From assembly GCF_001500025.1 (NCBI RefSeq), contig NZ_LQIW01000005.1:62001-126000 (forward strand): 64,000 bases of DNA. Reading direction: 5' to 3'. The notes below the pieces were generated by a model that worked only from the letters and a program-made list of their open reading frames with translations, was not told the origin of the DNA and did no database searches. The position numbers and the translations under genes are program-made. Shown one piece after another: positions 25,817 to 34,187 of the stretch. Position 1 is the stretch's first letter, and each line of letters opens with the position of its first letter. The DNA is from Mycobacterium sp. IS-1590. Lineage in GTDB: Bacteria > Actinomycetota > Actinomycetes > Mycobacteriales > Mycobacteriaceae.

Positions 25817-26548
25817 GTGGCAAGGCAGGCGACCGCGGAGAAGCGTCAGCGACGCGAGCGCGGGTCGATCAATCCCGACGACATCATCAAGGGCGCCTTC
25901 GAACTCGCCGAACAGGTGGGCATCGACAACCTGTCCATGCCGCTGCTCGGTAAGCATCTCGGCGTCGGCGTCACCAGCATCTACTGGTACTTCCGCAAGA
26001 AGGACGATCTCCTCAACGCGATGACCGACCGCGCACTGCGCCAGTACGTGTTCGCCACGCCCTATGTGGAGGCCAAGGACTGGCGCGAGACGTTGCGCAA
26101 CCATGCGCACACCATGCGCAAGACGTTCATGGGCAACCCGATCCTGTGCGACCTGATCCTCATCCGGTCGGCGCTCAGTCCCCGGGTGGCCAAGCTCGGC
26201 GTGCAGGAGGTCGAGAAGGCGATCGCGGGCCTGGTCGAGGCGGGTCTGTCGGCCGAGGATGCGTTCGACACCTACTCCGCGGTCTCGGTGCATGTTCGCG
26301 GATCCGTTGTGCTGCACCGCCTTCGGGAGAAGAATCGCGCCGCCGACGAGGGGCCCAGCGACCTCGAGGAGTCCATGAGCATCGACGCCGACAGCACACC
26401 GCTACTGGCGCTGGTCACCGAGAAGGGCCACCACATCGGTGCGGCCGACGACAAGAACTTCGAGTTCGGCCTCGAGTGCATCCTGGACCGGGCCGAACGC
26501 CTGATCGACGACGCCGGCAAGGCCAAGAAGTCCGCCCGCAAGCGCTGA
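25817..26548 (+). CDS. TetR-family regulator, paralogue of the one at 6031
   Basis: A 243-aa protein with N-terminal HTH (SMPLLGKHLGVGVTSIYWYFRKKDDLL). Compared with the 6031 paralogue it carries about 25 extra residues in the C-terminal third (EEKNRAADEGPSDLEE region), so the ligand may differ. GTG 25817 follows GGAGGTG at good spacing; the upstream in-frame extension is poor coding sequence. It sits divergent from an operator-controlled SDR. With the 6031 protein it is a candidate binder of the shared 19-bp operator. Confidence 0.88.
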   Translation: MARQATAEKRQRRERGSINPDDIIKGAFELAEQVGIDNLSMPLLGKHLGVGVTSIYWYFRKKDDLLNAMTDRALRQYVFATPYVEAKDWRETLRNHAHTMRKTFMGNPILCDLILIRSALSPRVAKLGVQEVEKAIAGLVEAGLSAEDAFDTYSAVSVHVRGSVVLHRLREKNRAADEGPSDLEESMSIDADSTPLLALVTEKGHHIGAADDKNFEFGLECILDRAERLIDDAGKAKKSARKR

Positions 26549-26570
26549 CCACCGGCCGCTGGCGCCTCGT

Positions 26571-26619
26571 TTGTGGATCTGACGACGTTTCGCGGTGAAT
26601 ATCGTCGCCAGATGCACAA
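26571..26619. repeat. imperfect inverted repeat between convergent genes
   Basis: A 17-nt arm at 26571-26587 (TTGTGGATCTGACGACG) pairs with 26603-26619 with two mismatches around a 15-nt loop. It lies between the TetR stop (26548) and the thiolase stop (26644), so it may act as a bidirectional transcript end. It differs in sequence from the 34-bp elements. Confidence 0.55.
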
Positions 26620-26643
26620 TCGAGCGACCGTGCGTCAGACCGC

Positions 26644-27819
26644 CTAGACCTCGACGACGACGGCGCCGCCCTGGCCGCCGCCGGCACACATCGCCGCGAC
26701 ACCGATGCCGCCGCCGCGCCGCTGCAATTCGTAGACCAGCGTGGTGACCATCCGCGCACCCGATGCCGCGATCGGATGGCCGAGGCTGCAACCGCTTCCG
26801 GAGAAGTTCACCAGCTCCTCGTCGATGCCGTACTCGCGGCACGCGGCGATCGGCACCGACGCGAACGCCTCGTTGATCTCCCACAGCGTGACGTCGGACG
26901 GCTTGAGGCCGGCGCGGTCGAGCACCTTGCCGATCACCTTCACCGCACCGAGTCCGCAGTCGCGCGGCGGCACACCCGCCGCGGCCCAAGCTTTCACGGT
27001 TGCCAGCCGGGTCAGGTTGTTGGCGTCGGCGTAGTCGCTGTCGACGAGCGCCACCGCGGCGGCAGCGTCGTTGGTGCCGCTGCTGTTGCCCGCGGTGATC
27101 GAGAAGCCCTCGATCTCGGGGTGCAGCGGCTTGAGGCCGGCCAGCTTCTCGACCGTGGTGTCGCGGCGCGGGTGCTCGTCGACGCTGAACTCGGTGACCG
27201 AGCCGTCGAACTGCTGCACCTTCAGCGGAACGATCTCGTCGACGAACTTGCCCGCGTCGATCGCGGCGATCGCGCGCTGGTGCGACCGCGCCGCCCAGGC
27301 GTCCATCTCCTCGCGCGTGATGCCGACCGACTGCGCGGTGTTCCACCCGACGGTGATCGACATGTCGCGTGTCGGCGCGTCAGGCGTCTCGACGTGGGTG
27401 GGCGGCATCCACTTCTCTTCGAACTTCAGTTCAGGGCTCGGGATACGCCAGTTGACCAGGGGCGTCATCGACAGCGACTGCACACCGCCGGCGATCAGCG
27501 CGCGCTCCATGCCGGAACCGATCTGCGCTGCCGCGTTGCCGATCGCGGTGAGGCTGCCCGCGCAGTGCCGGTTCACCGACTGGCCCGGAACATCGGGCAG
27601 CCCGCAGGCGTCGGCCGCGTAGCGCGCCAAATCGCCGCCGCCGTAGTGAGATTCGGCGAAGATGAGGTCGTCGATGTCGTTGGGGTCGATACCCGAGCGA
27701 CGGATCACCTCCGGCAGGACAGCGGTGATCAGCGTCTCCGGCGGGGTGTTGACCAGCGTGCCCTTGAACGAGCGGCCGATCGCGGTCCTGGCGGCACCGA
27801 CGATGACGGGTGTTCCCAT
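26644..27819 (-). CDS. acetyl-CoA acyltransferase (thiolase, FadA type)
   Basis: A 391-aa degradative thiolase with nucleophile Cys in VNRHCAGSL, NEAF in WEINEAFAS, His in GHPIAASG and the C-terminal Cys in MCAGGGQGG. It performs the CoA-dependent cleavage of 3-ketoacyl-CoA. ATG 27819 has an ACTAGCAGCTAGT palindrome about 40 bp upstream, suggesting its own promoter although it follows the crotonase at 27884 on the same strand. Confidence 0.92.
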   Translation of the reverse strand: MGTPVIVGAARTAIGRSFKGTLVNTPPETLITAVLPEVIRRSGIDPNDIDDLIFAESHYGGGDLARYAADACGLPDVPGQSVNRHCAGSLTAIGNAAAQIGSGMERALIAGGVQSLSMTPLVNWRIPSPELKFEEKWMPPTHVETPDAPTRDMSITVGWNTAQSVGITREEMDAWAARSHQRAIAAIDAGKFVDEIVPLKVQQFDGSVTEFSVDEHPRRDTTVEKLAGLKPLHPEIEGFSITAGNSSGTNDAAAAVALVDSDYADANNLTRLATVKAWAAAGVPPRDCGLGAVKVIGKVLDRAGLKPSDVTLWEINEAFASVPIAACREYGIDEELVNFSGSGCSLGHPIAASGARMVTTLVYELQRRGGGIGVAAMCAGGGQGGAVVVEV

Positions 27820-27857
27820 GTTTCTACCTCGGGTTTCGACGTTAGCGGCGTTACAAA

Positions 27858-27870
27858 ACTAGCAGCTAGT
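27858..27870. promoter_or_regulatory. ACTAGC-A-GCTAGT palindrome
   Basis: A perfect 6-1-6 palindrome in the 64-bp gap between the crotonase stop and the thiolase start, in the position of an operator. It is unlike the TACTGTAA motif. The nearby GntR protein at 28765 is one candidate ligand. Confidence 0.5.
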
Positions 27871-27883
27871 GTAGCGGACCCCG

Positions 27884-28756
27884 CTACTCGGGCTCGGGTA
27901 CGTGGAAATGCTCGTCACGCAGCCGGAACGCCTCCTTGGTGCCGTGCTGCGCGCGGGTCTTGACGAAGTTGAACTCACCCTCTGCGAACTGCAGGTTCGT
28001 CCCGTACGCGTGGAACAGGTAACTCGCCACCTCTTCGCCCTGGTAGGCCTGGCTCTGCTCGACGAGTCGAAACGCCTCCTTGGCGATCACGACTCCGTCG
28101 GCGGGCATCTTGGCCGCCTTCTCCGCCCAGTACCGGGCCCGATCGGTCACCTTGTCGGCCGCACACGTCTCGGTGAAGACGCCGAGGTGTTCGATCGAAC
28201 CGGCCTCGATGATGTCGCCCGTCAGCAGCAACCGGCGCGCCAGCACCGGGCCCAGCCGGTGGAAGAACATGTGCAGGCTGCCCAGCGCCGGGCCCAGGAA
28301 CCGGGTGGCGGGCATGCCGATCTTGGTATCGCGTGCGATGACGGAGATGTCGGTCATCAGCGCCATTTCGAAGCCGCCGCCGAGGGCATACCCGCTGATC
28401 TCCCCCACCGTGACCTTCGGAAAACCCATGAAGTTGTGGTAAAAGCCGAACGACTTGCGGTCCACCGTGAGCCGGCGCCGTTGGCTGGGCCGCCGCTTGG
28501 CTTGCGCCGAGTCCTTCGACCCGTACCAGCCGTACGCGTTGTTCATGTCGGCCCCGGTGCTGAAAACACCGTCGGCGCCGCGCAGCAAGACGACGGTGAT
28601 GTCGTCGTCCTCGGCGACCCGGTCGAGGTAGCGGCCGACGGTCTCGCGCATCGCCGCGTCGTAGGAGTTGCGCTGCGTCGGGTTGTTCAGCGTGATGGTC
28701 GCGATCCGCTTGTCGCGGTCGACGTCGAACAGCACGCGGTCATCGGCGGTGGTCAT
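27884..28756 (-). CDS. enoyl-CoA hydratase/isomerase (crotonase)
   Basis: A 290-aa crotonase: FSTGADMNN and SGYALGGGFEMALMTD form the oxyanion hole and keep one Glu at the first catalytic position. The second position (GMPATRFLGPALG) lacks Glu. A basic insert (KDSAQAKRRPSQRRRLTV) lies near residue 90. ATG 28756 was chosen because GAGGAAA lies 6 nt upstream; the longer frame starts inside the GntR stop. It is co-transcribed with the thioesterase and GntR genes. Confidence 0.88.
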   Translation of the reverse strand: MTTADDRVLFDVDRDKRIATITLNNPTQRNSYDAAMRETVGRYLDRVAEDDDITVVLLRGADGVFSTGADMNNAYGWYGSKDSAQAKRRPSQRRRLTVDRKSFGFYHNFMGFPKVTVGEISGYALGGGFEMALMTDISVIARDTKIGMPATRFLGPALGSLHMFFHRLGPVLARRLLLTGDIIEAGSIEHLGVFTETCAADKVTDRARYWAEKAAKMPADGVVIAKEAFRLVEQSQAYQGEEVASYLFHAYGTNLQFAEGEFNFVKTRAQHGTKEAFRLRDEHFHVPEPE

Positions 28757-28764
28757 GGGTTTCC

Positions 28765-29538
28765 TCACTGAACGTCGGAGATGAGCTTGGCCTCAATGGT
28801 TTTGTCCGTCCCGGCCGCGAGCGTGTTGCGCCGTGCGACCGCGAGATGGTCGGCGGCCAGGCGTGCCGCTCGGGTCTGATTTCCGTCGCGGATCACGTCG
28901 AGCAGGCGTTGGTGATCACGCAGCGCGGCGCGCATCGTTTTGTCGTTCATCGGGTCGGCATCGGTCTCGTCACCCCACACCGACGACTCGTGCGCCGACC
29001 AGATCAGCTCCAACGAGCCGATCAACAGGATCATCGGCTCGTTGCCACAGCGGGAGACGATCGTTTCGTGGAACCGGCGCGCATTGGGAACATACCGGGA
29101 CGGGTCCTCGAATTCATCGACCTGTCTTTGTATCTCGACTTCGAGGTGGGGTACGACCTCGGTCATGCGGTCGGCCCTGGCCGCGCACATGCTCGCGCAG
29201 ATCGGTTCGAGATGCAGCAGCGCGCCGCTGACGTCTGCGGGAGTCGCCGACCGCGCCTGCAGCACCATGCTGATCATGTGGGCAGTCCGGTCCGCCGAGG
29301 GCTGATGCACCACCGCACCGCCGACGTTGCCCCGTCGTACCGAGATCAGGCCTTCCATCTCGAGGATGTGGATGGCCTCGCGCAAGGCCGGCGGGCTGAC
29401 CCCGAACTCGGCGAGCAGACCATCCTGAGAGGGCAGCACGTCGCCCTCTTTGAGCCGCCCGGACAGGATGTCGTCCCTCAGCCGCGCGGCGATGATCTCC
29501 GCCACTCTCGGCTGACGAATCCTGTGCGCGCTCGTCAT
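28765..29538 (-). CDS. GntR-family regulator, FadR/FCD type
   Basis: A 257-aa protein with an N-terminal winged HTH (LLAEFGVSPPALREAIHILEMEGLISVRRG, about 40-70) and a C-terminal all-helical FCD ligand domain (His-rich: LHLEPI, RRFHETIVSRCGN, RDHQRLLD). It lies between thioesterase and crotonase genes and overlaps the former by 4 nt. It probably senses a CoA ester or carboxylate and regulates this operon. The 20-bp palindrome at 30231 is a candidate site. Confidence 0.88.
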   Translation of the reverse strand: MTSAHRIRQPRVAEIIAARLRDDILSGRLKEGDVLPSQDGLLAEFGVSPPALREAIHILEMEGLISVRRGNVGGAVVHQPSADRTAHMISMVLQARSATPADVSGALLHLEPICASMCAARADRMTEVVPHLEVEIQRQVDEFEDPSRYVPNARRFHETIVSRCGNEPMILLIGSLELIWSAHESSVWGDETDADPMNDKTMRAALRDHQRLLDVIRDGNQTRAARLAADHLAVARRNTLAAGTDKTIEAKLISDVQ

Positions 29539-30185
29539 CTCGTCCGGCGCTTCCCGAACCTGAAGACCGAGAGCCGTTCGGGTGAGGACGCCGATGTGTG
29601 AAACTCACCGATGCACAACACCTCGTCGCCGAGCAGCAGCCGCGCCGTCGAGGTCACACGACCGTCGGTCTCGACGCGCTGCACGTCGAAATTCAGCTCG
29701 GTGAGGATCGGCGTCGGCCTGCGGAAGGTGACGGTGAGCGAACGGGTCTTGCCGGTTCGGCCCATGGCGCAGCTGTGATGCTGGGTCACGCAGTCGAAGA
29801 ACACGGCCAAAAACCCGCCGTTGACCAGTCCCGGCGGGCCTTCGAAGACGACTGGAAAGGTCACCCTGCCCGACGCCGAGTCTGCGCCCAGCTCGTCGAC
29901 GGTGTATTCGGGAAACGCCGGGTTGTAGGCGCCGATGTCGAAGGCGTGGTCGAGGTAAACGCGTTGCGCGTCCGTGGCATCGGGGCCGATGCGGGGCGTC
30001 ATATCGGCCGGTGCGGCCGCGGCCAGTTCGCGTTCCCAGTCGTCGATCTGGCGCAACATCACGTCGACGCTCGGGTGGTCATGTTCCAGTGACAGCAGCA
30101 GGCCACTCAGCCGGCGCAGGGCACCGGCGGCCGCGACGGTCTGCGGCAACGGCTCCTCGCCGTAGCTGAGCGTGTCGTCTGCCAT
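29535..30185 (-). CDS. hotdog-fold thioesterase
   Basis: A 216-aa protein with a helical N-terminus and a C-terminal hotdog domain: FEGPPGLVNGGFLAVFFDCVTQHH followed by TRSLTVTFRRPTPILTEL. It resembles the thioesterase at 1404 in layout but is not close. ATG 30185 follows a GAGAGG; TTG 30188 is the alternative. It is the first gene of the thioesterase-GntR-crotonase operon. Substrate unknown. Confidence 0.82.
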   Translation of the reverse strand: MADDTLSYGEEPLPQTVAAAGALRRLSGLLLSLEHDHPSVDVMLRQIDDWERELAAAAPADMTPRIGPDATDAQRVYLDHAFDIGAYNPAFPEYTVDELGADSASGRVTFPVVFEGPPGLVNGGFLAVFFDCVTQHHSCAMGRTGKTRSLTVTFRRPTPILTELNFDVQRVETDGRVTSTARLLLGDEVLCIGEFHTSASSPERLSVFRFGKRRTR

Positions 30186-30230
30186 CAATGGCCTCTCGTC
30201 GGCGGCGACGTCTTTTCGACCGCTGTCCTT

Positions 30231-30250
30231 GCTATCTTGTACAAGATAGC
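30231..30250. promoter_or_regulatory. 20-bp perfect palindrome, probable operator
   Basis: GCTATCTTGTACAAGATAGC is a perfect 10-10 palindrome in the divergent promoter of the thioesterase-GntR operon (minus) and the three-crotonase operon (plus). It is 2 bp from a TACTGTAA-type site. A GntR/FCD dimer is a reasonable ligand (inference). Confidence 0.7.
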
Positions 30251-30252
30251 AT

Positions 30253-30271
30253 TACTGTACGTCTAACCGTA
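30253..30271. promoter_or_regulatory. TACTGTAA-type operator (13/16)
   Basis: TACTGTAC-GTC-TAACCGTA matches 7/8 and 6/8 in its arms. It lies next to the 30231-30250 palindrome, so this promoter may integrate two regulators. Confidence 0.6.
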
Positions 30272-30296
30272 TAGCTCGAGATTGGCGGATTCAACG

Positions 30297-31103
30297 GTGA
30301 CCGATGCGGCTGACGACGGCGTGGTCGAGACATCGCACGACGGCGCGGTCCTGCGTATCACGCTGAGCCGGCCGTCCCGGCGTAACGCGTTGAGCCGCAA
30401 CATGACCGACGCCTTGGTGACGACGTTGACCGCCGCCGCCACCGACGACTCCCTTCGCGCGGTGCACATCACCGGCGACGGATCGGACTTCTGCGCGGGC
30501 GTGGACTGGGTGGCGTCCAACGCCGGTGACCGGCGCCCCCGCACCGGCGACATCGTCCGCCGCCAACCCCACACCGCGCATCGGGTGGTCGAACTGGTCC
30601 ACACGCTTCACCTACCGGTGGTGTGCACGGTTCGCGGCTGGGCCGCTGCCCTCGGCTGCAACCTGGCGCTGGCGGCCGATTTCACCGTGGCCGCGAATGA
30701 CGCCGTGTTCTGGGAGCCGTTCCTCGGCCGCGGCTTCAGCCCCGACTCGGGCTCCACCTGGCTGCTGCCCCGTCTCGTCGGCCTGGCGCGCGCCAAGCGG
30801 ATACTGCTGCTGGGCGAGAAGGTCAGCGGTGCCGACGCCGCCGAGTGGGGGCTGATCCACGCCGCGGTCCCGGAGTCCGAATTGTCCACCGTGAGCGCCG
30901 AACTCGTCGAACGGCTGGCCGCCGGGCCGACTGTCGCGACCGGGCTGGCCAAACAGTCCATTCACTACGGCCTGCACGCGTCGCTTTCCGACACCATGGA
31001 CCGCGAGCTCTACAACGTCGAGTTGTCGTGCCGGACCACCGATTTCAAAGAAGGACTGGCGGCGTTCCGTGACAAGCGCCCGCCGGAATTCCAAGGGCGC
31101 TGA
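30297..31103 (+). CDS. enoyl-CoA hydratase/isomerase (crotonase), first of three
   Basis: A crotonase of 268 aa from GTG 30297 (273 aa if TTG 30282 is used; neither has a strong Shine-Dalgarno). Motifs are FCAGVDW, GWAAALGCNLALAAD and GFSPDSGSTWLLPRLVG. The first catalytic Glu is Asn, and the second is absent, but the PDSG motif typical of PaaG-like isomerases is kept. It starts an operon of three crotonases and three AMP-forming ligases. It may isomerise a double bond rather than hydrate it (inference). Confidence 0.86.
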   Translation: MTDAADDGVVETSHDGAVLRITLSRPSRRNALSRNMTDALVTTLTAAATDDSLRAVHITGDGSDFCAGVDWVASNAGDRRPRTGDIVRRQPHTAHRVVELVHTLHLPVVCTVRGWAAALGCNLALAADFTVAANDAVFWEPFLGRGFSPDSGSTWLLPRLVGLARAKRILLLGEKVSGADAAEWGLIHAAVPESELSTVSAELVERLAAGPTVATGLAKQSIHYGLHASLSDTMDRELYNVELSCRTTDFKEGLAAFRDKRPPEFQGR

Positions 31104-31120
31104 CGGAGAAGGAACCGAGT

Positions 31121-31930
31121 ATGTCCCCCACTTTCGACGACATCACGTACGAGGTCTACGGGCACAAGGCCACGATCACCTTGAATCGGCCGAATGCGCT
31201 CAACGCGCTGAGCCCGCACATGATCACCGAACTGCGCGCCGCCTACGACGAGGCCGAGAACGACGACGCCATCTGGACACTGATCGTGACGGGCACGGGC
31301 CGCGCGTTCTGCACCGGTGCCGACGTCGGCGAGATCCCCGATGACGGCAGGGTCATCTACGAACGGCCATACCTGTCCACCTACGAACAGTGGGAGGCGC
31401 CGCAGGAGGGCACTCCCCCGTTTCGGCGGATGGCCAAGCCGGTCCTCACCGCCGTCAATGGATTGTGTTGCGGTGCGGGGCTGGACTGGATCACCACCGG
31501 TGACATCGCGATCGCCTCCGAGAAGGCCACGTTCTTCGATCCGCACGTGAGCATCGGCCTGGTGGCAGGCCGCGAGATGGTCCGGCTGGCGAGGATCCTG
31601 CCCCGCAACATCGCGCTACGCATGGCGCTGATGGGCAAGCACGAGCGGATGAGTGCCGAAAGAGCCTACGAGCTGGGCATGATCAGCGAAGTGGTGGAGC
31701 ACGACCGGCTGATGGAGCGTGCGCACGAGATCGCCGACATCGTGAACTCCAATGCCCCGCTGGCGGTCCGGGGTACCCGGTTGGCCATTCACAAGACGCT
31801 TGACCTTCCGCTGCACGAGGCCGAGATCCTCGCCGAGACATTCCGTGAACGGGTGGTGCGCACCGACGACGCGGCCGAGGGCCCCAAGGCGTTCATGGAA
31901 AAGCGCGCCCCGAACTGGCAGTGCCGATGA
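31121..31930 (+). CDS. enoyl-CoA hydratase/isomerase (crotonase), second of three
   Basis: A 269-aa crotonase with FCTGADVGEI and NGLCCGAGLDWITTGD. The first catalytic Glu position is Asp and the second is His (FFDPHVSIGLVAG). It resembles the next gene in the DPHVS/DSHVS segment, so the two are tandem paralogues. ATG 31121 follows GGAGAAGGA. Function is limited to a CoA-ester reaction of the crotonase fold. Confidence 0.87.
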   Translation: MSPTFDDITYEVYGHKATITLNRPNALNALSPHMITELRAAYDEAENDDAIWTLIVTGTGRAFCTGADVGEIPDDGRVIYERPYLSTYEQWEAPQEGTPPFRRMAKPVLTAVNGLCCGAGLDWITTGDIAIASEKATFFDPHVSIGLVAGREMVRLARILPRNIALRMALMGKHERMSAERAYELGMISEVVEHDRLMERAHEIADIVNSNAPLAVRGTRLAIHKTLDLPLHEAEILAETFRERVVRTDDAAEGPKAFMEKRAPNWQCR

Positions 31931-32721
31931 ACACGTCGGCGACATTCGAGACCATCACGGTCGATGTGGATGCGGCCGACCACGTCGCGACCATCACGCT
32001 GAACCGTCCGGACTCGCTGAACGCCTTCAACCGCACAATGTGCGAGGAGATGTCGAAGGCGTGGCGCCTCGTCAAGGCCGACGACACGGTCAACGCGGTG
32101 GTGCTTCGCGCAGCGGGTGACCGCGCGTTCAGCGCGGGCCTGGACGTCAAGTCGTCCTACGGCCAGCCCGATAACGTGTGGAACCACGAAGACCCCGGAG
32201 AGCATCTCAGCCCGAAGTGGCAGAAGATGTGGAAGCCGGTCGTGTGCGCGGTGCAGGGCATGTGCACGGCGGGTGCGTTCTACTTCCTCAACGAGGCCGA
32301 CGTGGTGATCTGTTCGGAGGAGGCCACGTTCTTCGACTCCCACGTGAGCGCCGGCCTGGTGTGCGCCCTGGAGCCGATCGGGCTGATGCGACGAGTCGGG
32401 CTTGCCCAGTCGCTGCGGATCGCGTTGATGGGCAATGACGAACGCGTCAGCGCCACGACGGCTCTGCAGATGGGCCTGGTGACCGAGGTGGTGCCGGCCG
32501 ACCGCCTGTGGACGCGCGCTCATGAGATTGCGGCCGGTATCGCCGCAAAACCGCCGTCAGCGACGCAAGGCACCGTCAAGGCGATCTGGGAGTCGTTGGA
32601 GAAACCCTACCGCGCGGCGATGGAGCAGAACCTGATCTACACCCGGCTGGGCAATCCGCTCGGTCAGGCCGAGCTGACCGCCGCGCCGCCGACCACCCGA
32701 TCCGAGCCCAGGGTCCGCTGA
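31927..32721 (+). CDS. enoyl-CoA hydratase/isomerase (crotonase), third of three
   Basis: A 264-aa crotonase: FSAGLDVKS, QGMCTAGAFYFLNEAD and FFDSHVSAGLV. Both classical Glu positions are lost (Phe and His). ATG 31927 overlaps the previous stop by 4 nt (ATGA). It is co-translated with its paralogue at 31121; the two might form a mixed assembly or act on successive intermediates. Confidence 0.87.
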   Translation: MNTSATFETITVDVDAADHVATITLNRPDSLNAFNRTMCEEMSKAWRLVKADDTVNAVVLRAAGDRAFSAGLDVKSSYGQPDNVWNHEDPGEHLSPKWQKMWKPVVCAVQGMCTAGAFYFLNEADVVICSEEATFFDSHVSAGLVCALEPIGLMRRVGLAQSLRIALMGNDERVSATTALQMGLVTEVVPADRLWTRAHEIAAGIAAKPPSATQGTVKAIWESLEKPYRAAMEQNLIYTRLGNPLGQAELTAAPPTTRSEPRVR

Positions 32722-34187
32722 TGATCGACCACCCGCTCAGCCGACGCATCCGGGACGTCTTGGCACTCGACGCGGACGCACCGGCCATCGAATTCGAAGG
32801 GCAGTGGGTCGCCTGGGGTCAGCTGGCCGCGATGGCCGCCCAGGTCCACGGGGTCGGGGTCAGGGGACGGCAGATCGGAATGCTGTTGCGCAACAAGCCC
32901 GCTCACGTCGCGAGTTTCCTCGGAGTCCTGCTCGGAGGCGGCACCGTGGTCGTCGTCAATCCGTCCCGCGGCGACGAGCGCATCAGAGACGACCTCGACG
33001 CGCTCGCGCTGCCGGTGGTGATGGGCGAACAGGACGACCTGACGCGACTGGTGAGCACCCCGGGCACCGCCACGGTGGCGATCTCGACGGTCTCCCACCC
33101 CATCCGCGTGGCCGCGGCCCCTGCCCCGGTACCCGAGGAGAGCCGCGTCGGCGTCGCGGTGCGGATGTTGACCAGCGGCACGACCGGGCCACCCAAGCGC
33201 ATCGATCTGACCTACGACATGTTGGCGCACAGCGTGATCGGCGAGGGCTTCGACGAAGCCCCGTCGCCGAAGCAACTGCGTCGCGGGGTGGCGATCGTCA
33301 ACGCCCCGCTGGTGCACATCGGTGGGGTCTTCCGGGTTCTGCAATGTGTCTGCGAGGGGCGCCCTTTCGCCCTGCTCGACCGCTTCGAACTGAATCGCTG
33401 GGCCGAGGCGGTGCGGCGTCACCGTCCGCGCGCGGTGTCCCTCGTGCCCGCGGCGCTGCGCACGGTGCTGCACTCAGACCTGACCCGCGACGATCTGGCC
33501 GGAATCCAGGCCGTTACCTCCGGCACCGCACCGCTGTCCCCCGAGGATGCCGATGCGTTCACCGAGAAGTTCGGCATACCGGTTCTCACGTCCTACGCCG
33601 CAACCGAATTCGGCGGCGGGGTCGCCGGCTGGACCCTGGCCGATCACCACCAGTACTGGCAGACCAAGCGGGGCAGTGTGGGGCGGGCCAGCCTCGGCGC
33701 ACAGCTGCGCGTCGTCGACGACGATGGCCAGCCCGTCGGTGTCGATCAGCCCGGCCTGCTCGAGGTCAAACCCGGCCAGTTGGGCCCGGCGGCGGACTGG
33801 ATGCGCACCACCGACATGGCCCGCATCGATGCCGACGGGTTCGTGTGGATCCTGGGACGCGCCGACCAGGCGATCATCCGCGGCGGCTTCAAGGTCATGC
33901 CCGACGATGTGCGCGCAGCACTGGAGAGCCACCCCGCGGTGCACAGCGCCGCCGTGGTCGGTCGACGCGACGAACGACTCGGGGAGACGCCGGTGGCAAT
34001 GGTGCAGCCGCGTGAACCCGTCGATGCCGCTACCCTCGAGGAGTTCCTGCGAAACCGCCTGGCCCGCTACGAGGTTCCCACCGCGATCGCGATCGTCGAG
34101 CAGATGCCGTGCACGCCGTCGGGGAAACCCGACCTGAGCGCGGTGCGGCAGCACTTCCAAGTCGAAGCCACCGTCGACCATGCCTGA
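32721..34187 (+). CDS. AMP-dependent acyl-CoA synthetase, first of three
   Basis: A 488-aa ANL-superfamily ligase, at the short end of the family. Its P-loop is LTSGTTGPPKR, the A5 segment is SYAATEFGGG, the hinge region is WILGRADQAIIRGGFKV, and the C-terminal catalytic Lys is in TPSGKPDLS. The N-terminal domain appears trimmed compared with FadD proteins. ATG overlaps the crotonase stop (TGATG). It probably activates a small or aromatic acid; specificity cannot be read. Confidence 0.87.
   Translation: MIDHPLSRRIRDVLALDADAPAIEFEGQWVAWGQLAAMAAQVHGVGVRGRQIGMLLRNKPAHVASFLGVLLGGGTVVVVNPSRGDERIRDDLDALALPVVMGEQDDLTRLVSTPGTATVAISTVSHPIRVAAAPAPVPEESRVGVAVRMLTSGTTGPPKRIDLTYDMLAHSVIGEGFDEAPSPKQLRRGVAIVNAPLVHIGGVFRVLQCVCEGRPFALLDRFELNRWAEAVRRHRPRAVSLVPAALRTVLHSDLTRDDLAGIQAVTSGTAPLSPEDADAFTEKFGIPVLTSYAATEFGGGVAGWTLADHHQYWQTKRGSVGRASLGAQLRVVDDDGQPVGVDQPGLLEVKPGQLGPAADWMRTTDMARIDADGFVWILGRADQAIIRGGFKVMPDDVRAALESHPAVHSAAVVGRRDERLGETPVAMVQPREPVDAATLEEFLRNRLARYEVPTAIAIVEQMPCTPSGKPDLSAVRQHFQVEATVDHA

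Noticed and set aside
1-30271. KstR or KstR2 (cholesterol regulon) operators as the explanation of the palindromes
   Set aside because: The repeated motif TACTGTAA-N3-TTACAGTA lacks both the AAC-N2-GTT core of KstR and the CAAG-N2-CTTG core of KstR2, so the region was not assigned to the known cholesterol regulons.
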